Source: Undaria pinnatifida
Lineage: Eukaryota > Sar > Phaeophyceae > Laminariales > Alariaceae
Reading direction: 5' to 3'
Assembly: GCA_012845835.1 (NCBI GenBank)
Contig: JABAKD010000014.1
Span: 7,279,074-7,343,073, forward strand
Length of the DNA stretch: 64,000 bases
This document shows positions 60,401-64,000 of this stretch, in pieces. The position numbers and the translations under genes were made by a program. A model generated the notes under the pieces. It was given only the letters and a program-made list of their open reading frames with translations. It was not told where the DNA came from and ran no database searches. Position 1 is the first letter of the stretch, and the number at the start of each line of letters is the position of its first letter.

Positions 60401-61889
60401 TGGTGTAAAATCCGGAGTCAGTCTACGATGTGCAAGGTCCATACCGGTGCATATGTCTCATTACTCACGCCTGGAGAATCCGACTATACCGCTTGCCACC
60501 CAAGAAAGACTACCACGTACATACTACACGTAGTATCTATCACTACGCATACGCACGACACGCGAAGTCAATTGGAGAAAAGAAACAAAGAAAAGAAAAG
60601 AAGATATAGGGAAGGAAAGAATAGAGAAGAAAGTGATAAAAGTGCGTTGCTTATTTTTTGTGTAGTTGATTTTCCATGATCTTGATCAGTGATGAGAAGT
60701 ACCGGGGTACCGGTAATTACCGGTAACGATGTAGGGGGGTACGTAACATGAAAAAATGGGGTAATTTTCACCTGGGTACCCCCCTGTTCCCCGCGGGCCC
60801 CCCTCTTTTTGGCGGGCAGCTGATTTCAAAATTTTCAAGTTCACAGCAGACAGCAGACCACACGACTCAAACCACAGAAGCACACCACACACAGCAACAA
60901 GACAAACATCATGGCACTGGTAATTACCGGTAGGTAAACACAAAAGGTGATTTGCGGTAAATTACCGGTAGGTAAAGTCCTTTTTCTGCGGTACTTCCCA
61001 TCACTGATCTTGATTGAAGTACCTGTGTACGAAACGAAAGTACAGAAAGATTGGTTCATCCTTTTCACGGCTATATTTCATGTAGACGTACTAGACAGTA
61101 AGAGGCAGATAAGTTGGGAGACTATTCATAATGTTACTTATTATTGAATTTTGCAAGCGTGAGGTTGGTTCTGTTGATAAGTAGATGCATTTAACAATCT
61201 TGAGGTTGGTTCTGTCTTTTTTTTTTTTTCTTCATCCTCCGACCGGCGGATGGGGAAAAATAAAGCTTTAGCTCACCACACTTCCACGTATTTTCATACG
61301 CGTCGTGTGTCGATTTAACTCTGTAGTTGGTTCTGGCGAGAAATAAATAAGTTAGTGTAGAGTTTCATCTTAGATTTTGGTAATGCATTATTTTGTGTAT
61401 CATTTATTGCAGTACGAGTCGTAGTGGATGTATACCATACGCACCTTGGCCACGGACTATTAATAGCGGCCAGCGCTGCCTGCGAATCTCAGTGGTGATG
61501 GTGTGTCTCTGACAGCCAGTTGGTACAAGTATGGTGTAGGTCTACAGTAGCATCGTCCCTCTCTAGGAGGCACGGGCACGGAAACGGATACTGGTCGTAG
61601 TGCCGGATGTAGATGGGTGGAAAAAACACACAGATTCTGAACACACCCTACGAGTACTACATACCTGGTGCAGCAGTACTTCGACTGCTGCACCGTAACA
61701 CTTGGTGCATGTATTTGTGTTGCTCACCTCGAGCGCTTTTGGTCGGCCAGCTGTCGCCATCCTTGGTGCTTTGCAGTGTCTGCTGAATCCAGGACTCGTT
61801 GGTATGGGGGGTACCCGGAAGCTGTCAACAGCAGTGGTTGTCACCGAGACAGCGACAATCAGCACCGACAATACTTCAGGCAGCCTCAT
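45427..61889 (-). CDS. Lin0512-family protein with plastid presequence, intact copy (190 aa)
   Basis: Five exons on the minus strand: 61889-61728, 49086-48959, 48495-48384, 47440-47323 and 45479-45427 (573 nt, in frame). Exon 1 gives a hydrophobic signal peptide (about 1-23) followed by FRVPP and a basic Ser/Pro stretch, like the Phe-led signal-plus-transit presequences of heterokont plastid proteins. Exon 2 adds a Gly/Ser linker and MSKVLFVEVGFGNDQHGQ. Later exons carry ACRNAIEFNSLPSMN, VPGGYANMKLRVQLAVP, RVFPYGQLLPVEF, GGMRASSGMELPELGD and the terminal CVTVGY, in the order known for the Lin0512 (PF09585) family, whose biochemical role is not established. Splice phases match at each join (0, 2, 0, 1). 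The exon 1-2 join spans a 12.6-kb intron and is the least certain part. The core of exons 2-5 alone is 119 aa from MSK, near the family's usual length. Location in the plastid is inferred. Confidence 0.75.
47760..48010. repeat. CCGGTTATAACCGG-type repeat cluster, unit 3
   Basis: Intronic cluster homologous to 4,230-4,480 and 26,420-26,700. Confidence 0.6.
48555..48700. repeat. G-rich tract with a 27-base G run
   Basis: An uninterrupted G run occupies 48,563-48,589, followed by GGGGCGGGG-type DNA and a second G run near 48,650-48,662. It lies in the intron upstream (gene sense) of Lin0512 exon 3, so the transcript carries a long C run before the acceptor. Confidence 0.85.
50160..50640 (+). 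mobile_element. (AAC)n-tailed retroposon family, copy 2
   Basis: Longer copy of the family at 28,343-28,640: T-rich start, CAATTGACTTGCGTCTGTCG core, a middle part ending GACTGGAGCCTGTCCTGTGA, then TATGCGAGTTAATGTGAGAA and a CAA-rich tail. An inverted copy sits beyond the retrotransposon at about 60,225-60,620. Confidence 0.55.
51073..51126 (-). repeat. tRNA-like segment (pol III box), copy 1
   Basis: On the minus strand it reads GTTAGAGTGACAGCG and then GTGGGTTCGTGTCCCAC, which could fold as a T arm with the B-box core GGTTCG. Too degenerate and short for a functional tRNA. It is probably the head of a tRNA-derived repeat and is matched by 51,604-51,660. Confidence 0.35.
51604..51660 (-). 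repeat. tRNA-like segment (pol III box), copy 2
   Basis: Minus strand: GTGAGGGTGACAGCGTGTC followed by GTGGGTTCGAGCCTCAC, a good B box and T-arm. It shares its layout with 51,073-51,126. No full cloverleaf with paired acceptor ends is apparent. Confidence 0.35.
51707..52005 (+). repeat. Left terminal direct repeat of the YR retrotransposon
   Basis: 299 bp, from ATGTAAGAATGTCGGAACA to CACCAATCGCAATCT, rich in CAG/CAA. Matches 59,151-59,451 with scattered substitutions and small indels. The divergence between the repeats indicates an old insertion if they were identical at the start. Confidence 0.9.
52035..53981 (+). pseudogene. gag-like region with CCCH zinc finger
   Basis: Several overlapping frames rather than one ORF. 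The 5' part (52,035-52,661) is Arg/Lys/Glu-rich. About 53,106-53,462 and 53,438-53,702 look like one protein split by a frameshift (ERAMSLLCSGRFFMNRKG; EYFQDEFVTRFNMDLAEFG). At about 53,865-53,940, in a third frame, is a finger with spacing C-x8-C-x8-C-x3-H (CYFFKSGKPC...CKFEHG), as expected at the C-terminus of a nucleic-acid-binding Gag. G runs mark the places where the frame changes. Confidence 0.6.
54468..55560 (+). repeat. GC-rich minisatellite inside the retrotransposon
   Basis: The 18-mer GACGGCGGCCAGGCCGCG recurs at 54,469, 54,687, 54,896 and 55,113, giving a period of 209-219 bp. Each period contains several sub-repeats with GGCAACGGGGCCGCGCAAA or GGCAACGAGACCGTACACG. The array decays towards 55,560. 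All three plus frames, and much of the minus strand, lack stops, so long Gly/Arg- or Pro-rich ORFs appear on both strands. It sits between gag and RT. Confidence 0.88.
55684..57709 (+). pseudogene. Reverse transcriptase-RNase H of the YR retrotransposon
   Basis: Pieces in different frames: 55,684-55,870, about 55,855-56,209 (NHSSARKHVADVWENAVEDV, then NPVGVVEEKGKMRIVHDSTF), 56,210-56,640 (RMDVKSVFRQVGVDP with the first catalytic Asp; LQFGWRGSPGWWG) and 56,657-57,709 (FSMDDAV, the catalytic Asp pair). RNase H follows (WFSDAS; INVLELLGM; HVRGVEIGLADGIT). Shifts fall at a poly-T near 55,860, a G run at 56,180-56,200 and GA-rich DNA near 56,635-56,655. The last two shifts compensate. RMRGDN-type motifs of related RNases H appear here as LMRGNTSSA, apparently without the Asp. 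A stop at 57,707-57,709 separates it from the recombinase. Confidence 0.85.
57749..58917 (+). pseudogene. Tyrosine recombinase of the YR retrotransposon
   Basis: An N-terminal core-binding part (57,749-58,237: KSTRNTHVQGWRKWVSWRM) runs in the RT-RH frame. It ends at a frameshift in ALTYCC, after which LLRASELF carries the first catalytic Arg in another frame. That frame stops at 58,573-58,575 after YRSGGRWKV, then continues without a shift as TKGQATFCLRSG, so a TGA has probably replaced a Trp codon. The C-terminus (to 58,917) has LHSGRIGGATRLAEMG (His-x-x-Arg box) and AFMGYVRSN with the nucleophilic Tyr. The four catalytic landmarks remain readable but the protein cannot be made as one chain. 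Confidence 0.85.
59151..59451 (+). repeat. Right terminal direct repeat of the YR retrotransposon
   Basis: 301-bp match to 51,707-52,005 in the same orientation, ending CACCAATCGCAATCT. No shared flanking duplication, as expected for recombinase-mediated insertion. Confidence 0.9.
59452..60686. other. Right arm of the insertion nest
   Basis: AT-rich DNA without a host gene. A (AAC)n-tail-like piece (GAATGTGAGAACAACAAC) ends near 59,690, and the inverted retroposon copy lies at about 60,225-60,620. The ORF at 59,869-60,408 overlaps that retroposon and has no recognisable product. Confidence 0.5.
60225..60620 (-). mobile_element. (AAC)n-tailed retroposon family, copy 3 (inverted)
   Basis: Reverse-complement match to 50,160-50,640: GTT repeats at 60,229-60,249 (tail), then CATTGACTCGCATAATCAAG and on to GTCAATTGGAGAAAAGAAAC. 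With copy 2 it forms an inverted pair bracketing the YR retrotransposon. Confidence 0.55.
60687..61006. mobile_element. hAT-type MITE (320 bp)
   Basis: The left end CAGTGATGAGAAGTACCG (60,687-60,704) and the inverted right end CAGTGATGGGAAGTACCG (60,989-61,006) differ at one base in 18. The identical 8-bp flanks ATCTTGAT are at 60,679-60,686 and 61,007-61,014. CAGTGATG ends and 8-bp duplications are hAT hallmarks. The interior has GGTAATTACCGGTA palindromes near both ends and no coding capacity. Its termini differ from those of the 6,927-8,083 element, so it belongs to a separate hAT subfamily. Confidence 0.88.
61215..61325 (-). mobile_element. SINE-like insertion with poly(A) tail, copy b
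   Basis: About 110 bp in reverse orientation (poly-T at 61,217-61,229), flanked by the 10-bp duplication GTTGGTTCTG at 61,205-61,214 and 61,326-61,335. Shares the roughly 95-bp 3' core with copies a and c and has the variant CCGACCGGCGGATGGGG. Confidence 0.7.
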
Positions 61890-64000
61890 CGTATGTGATG
61901 GTTGTGCTCCAGTCTCACTTCTGGTATACTTCGCCCCTTCCCGGCCCCCTATAGCTTCAGGCCTTCGAGGCTTCGTCGTTCCCAAGAAAGATAAGTCTCA
62001 CTGATTTTCTTTTTCATTTCTTTTAATAATAATCTTCAAGTAATTCGTACCCTCGTCGGGAGTGCAGTGCTAAAAGGGTACGCGGGTACGAGTGATATAT
62101 ATGCGTTGTACAAAATACAAACGACTAGTCTATTATTAATAGTAAAGATAACGATATGGACGCCAACACGCTACTCGCGTACGTGCATCTGATTGCCTCG
62201 AACCTCGCGGGCGTGTGAACTCATCGTCGTGTCAGCGGCGTGTTATCTCCAAGTCGCAGCGTCGTGGTGTGGCACGCCGCAAGCGCAACGTCGTCCCGTT
62301 GCAACGCCGCTCGTCGCTATACCAAAAACGATGGCAGAATTCAACCGTTTGTGATTGATCCGCATATTTCTCTGCACTCCGCATTCTGCGCTCGGTGCTC
62401 TGAGGTCCTCGGCTGCTCTGCACTTTACCGGGGTTCTGCAGGATAGCTGCTTGTGTGAGTGCCGCAAGTGAATGAATACTGCTGTATACTCGTAGCTCGG
62501 AAGCTGTACATAGCTCTGCAGATGCGATACTCGTAGATTTATATTCAAGGAAAAATAGATGGTGTGGTTGACGGTTGGTGGTTGACGGTGTAGGTGTGTC
62601 GTACGTCGAATACGTCGCATATCTTCGTGAGGTCAGTGTGTTGTCAGCTTGTGTTCATCATGTCGGCTATTAATAGTGTCCACCAGTCAGCTATGAGGCA
62701 AGCCCTCTAGAATCAATTGCATGTGCCTTTTGCGTCTTGATGTCTTCAGGGAACACGCGAGGGGAGCCAGTCCGAGGCAAGCACGGAAGTGTGTGCGAGT
62801 TTTTTTTTTTTTTTATCCTCCGGCGGATGGGGAAAAATAAAGCTTTAGCTCACCACACTTCCACGCATTTTCATACGCGTCGTGTGTCGATTTAACAGTC
62901 TAGTCTGAAGACAGAGGCCTTATCAACACGGAAGATCCAATATCCCCCCATAAAAAGAGCAAAAATTGCACACAAAAGAAACAAAAGAATACCAAGGGGG
63001 CAGCCCAAAGGACACGAAGCCTCTCCCCTCTCCCATCACGGGTATTGCAGTACAGCTAAGCCTAAATGATACGCAGTGTCGTCGCCATTCAGCGATGAAA
63101 CAGTCAAGCCCCCCACCAACAGCATACCGCATGCTGCATGCACGCATTCTGAAGGCAACGTACCCGGAGGGTCCGGGATCCAGGCGCATGCATTTACGTA
63201 CCAACCCAAAGTTGAGTTGTTTTGATATTATTAATAATAGTGCTTACTGCAATTATCAGGGACGCGTAAATATCCAGAGAAAACCGTAAGTAAGGAGGTG
63301 TATGTGGTCGTGCAATGAATGCCTACTGCACTGGATACAAAAGTCACAAGCACCCAAGCAAGCACCATAGCCCAAAGTTCTCACCTTCTAAAGCGTACCC
63401 GCAGAACGGGTCAACTCTCCACAACTTTGCAAGCTCCTTGATATTCCTTATATTGGCCTCCCTCCCTCTCGCAAAGGCGCCCGACCCGCGCTACCGCATG
63501 CTGTGTCTTTACAAGCCTACACGACACTGCTACATTCGTGGGCCTGTGTAAGTGCGGTGCCATTTACCAGATATTTTAGCTTGGCCCCAGTTTAGTGCGG
63601 TGAAACTCGCTAGTTACGATCTCGTCCTACACAGCATAGCGTCGCACACCACCCCTGGATAGTATGGCCCCCTCCTTTAGTGCGGTTAAAGTTTTCTGGC
63701 GAGGCACAACACTGACTAGCGAGGAGGCACGTTGCTGTACCTTGTATCAGATGGTCCAGGTGCATGCATGTGCCGTCTGTCGTGCTTCGAAATTCGACGA
63801 AAAAGTAACTGGGGGCTATCGAGAAGGCAGTCACCCATAAAGCGCCAGGATACGCCCCAATCATACCAAATTGAGTATAGCTTTAGGTTAGACTAGTCGC
63901 AATAAAACGCCCAGTAGTCCCTAATACACCAGTTGCAGTATTATTATAAACCGCCAGCGATACGACTCCCTACCATATACCATTCAAGTATCTAGATTTA
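61890..64000. other. Divergent intergenic region, unit 3
   Basis: Upstream region of the intact Lin0512 gene, aligning with 8,289-10,595 of unit 1. No gene. Contains the SINE-like copy c and a TAGTGCGG-type repeat at 63,585-63,690. The third acidic-protein gene should start shortly past 64,000. Confidence 0.5.
62800..62896 (-). mobile_element. SINE-like insertion with poly(A) tail, copy c
   Basis: 97-bp core with a 15-base poly-T at 62,800-62,814 (tail in reverse). Absent from the equivalent sites of units 1 and 2 (near 9,165 and 31,005). No clear target duplication; a few bases of target seem lost. Confidence 0.6.

Larger units (their letters stand above)
44913..64000. repeat. Tandem segmental duplication, unit 3 (partial)
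   Basis: Third copy, cut by the window end at a point equivalent to about 10,595 of unit 1, so its acidic-protein gene should begin roughly 450 bp beyond the window. It contains the only intact Lin0512 gene. Its first intron is swollen by an 11.7-kb nest of insertions (about 49,731-61,409) that units 1 and 2 lack. In the 8-10 kb-equivalent region unit 3 resembles unit 1 more than unit 2. Confidence 0.88.

Noticed and set aside
1-64000. CRISPR arrays, bacterial operons, phage or viral genes
   Set aside because: No spacer-repeat structure, no Shine-Dalgarno-led gene strings and no viral hallmark genes. All tandem repeats are eukaryotic minisatellite type.

Overview
The window is nuclear DNA of a eukaryote, most likely a photosynthetic heterokont (stramenopile) and plausibly a brown alga. 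The genes have several introns of 0.4 kb to more than 12 kb with GT-AG borders and very C-rich pyrimidine tracts. One gene starts with a signal peptide followed by a Phe-led transit-like stretch, the bipartite plastid presequence of secondary plastids. Most of the rest is unit-specific transposable elements, minisatellites and G/C homopolymers. Nothing looks bacterial. The species assignment is inference.

The layout is a head-to-tail tandem segmental duplication. A common anchor lies at 82, 23,985 and 44,913, which gives unit 1 (about 23.9 kb), unit 2 (about 20.9 kb) and a truncated unit 3. A preceding unit probably ends at 1-81. Each unit carries a minus-strand gene for a plastid-targeted Lin0512-family protein, then a roughly 2.5-3 kb divergent intergenic region, then (units 1 and 2; unit 3 would lie just past the window end) a plus-strand four-exon gene for a protein of about 955 residues with an acidic repeat half and a Lys-rich tail. 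I do not recognise that protein. About 5-7 kb of gene-poor repetitive DNA closes each unit.

The Lin0512 gene is intact only in unit 3 (five exons, 190 aa; its first intron is 12.6 kb and holds a nest of transposons). The unit 1 copy has a 25-bp frameshifting deletion. The unit 2 copy has lost exon 2, a splice acceptor and the frame of two exons. The acidic-protein gene is open in both visible copies, and every length difference between the copies is a multiple of three.

Comparing the units exposes empty sites for several insertions: two hAT-type elements with 8-bp target duplications, a TRIM with 85-bp LTRs and a 4-bp duplication, and a short poly(A) SINE-like family. The largest insertion is a decayed tyrosine-recombinase retrotransposon at 51.7-59.5 kb (gag with a CCCH finger, RT-RNase H, tyrosine recombinase, about 300-bp direct terminal repeats) with a roughly 215-bp GC-rich minisatellite inside it.
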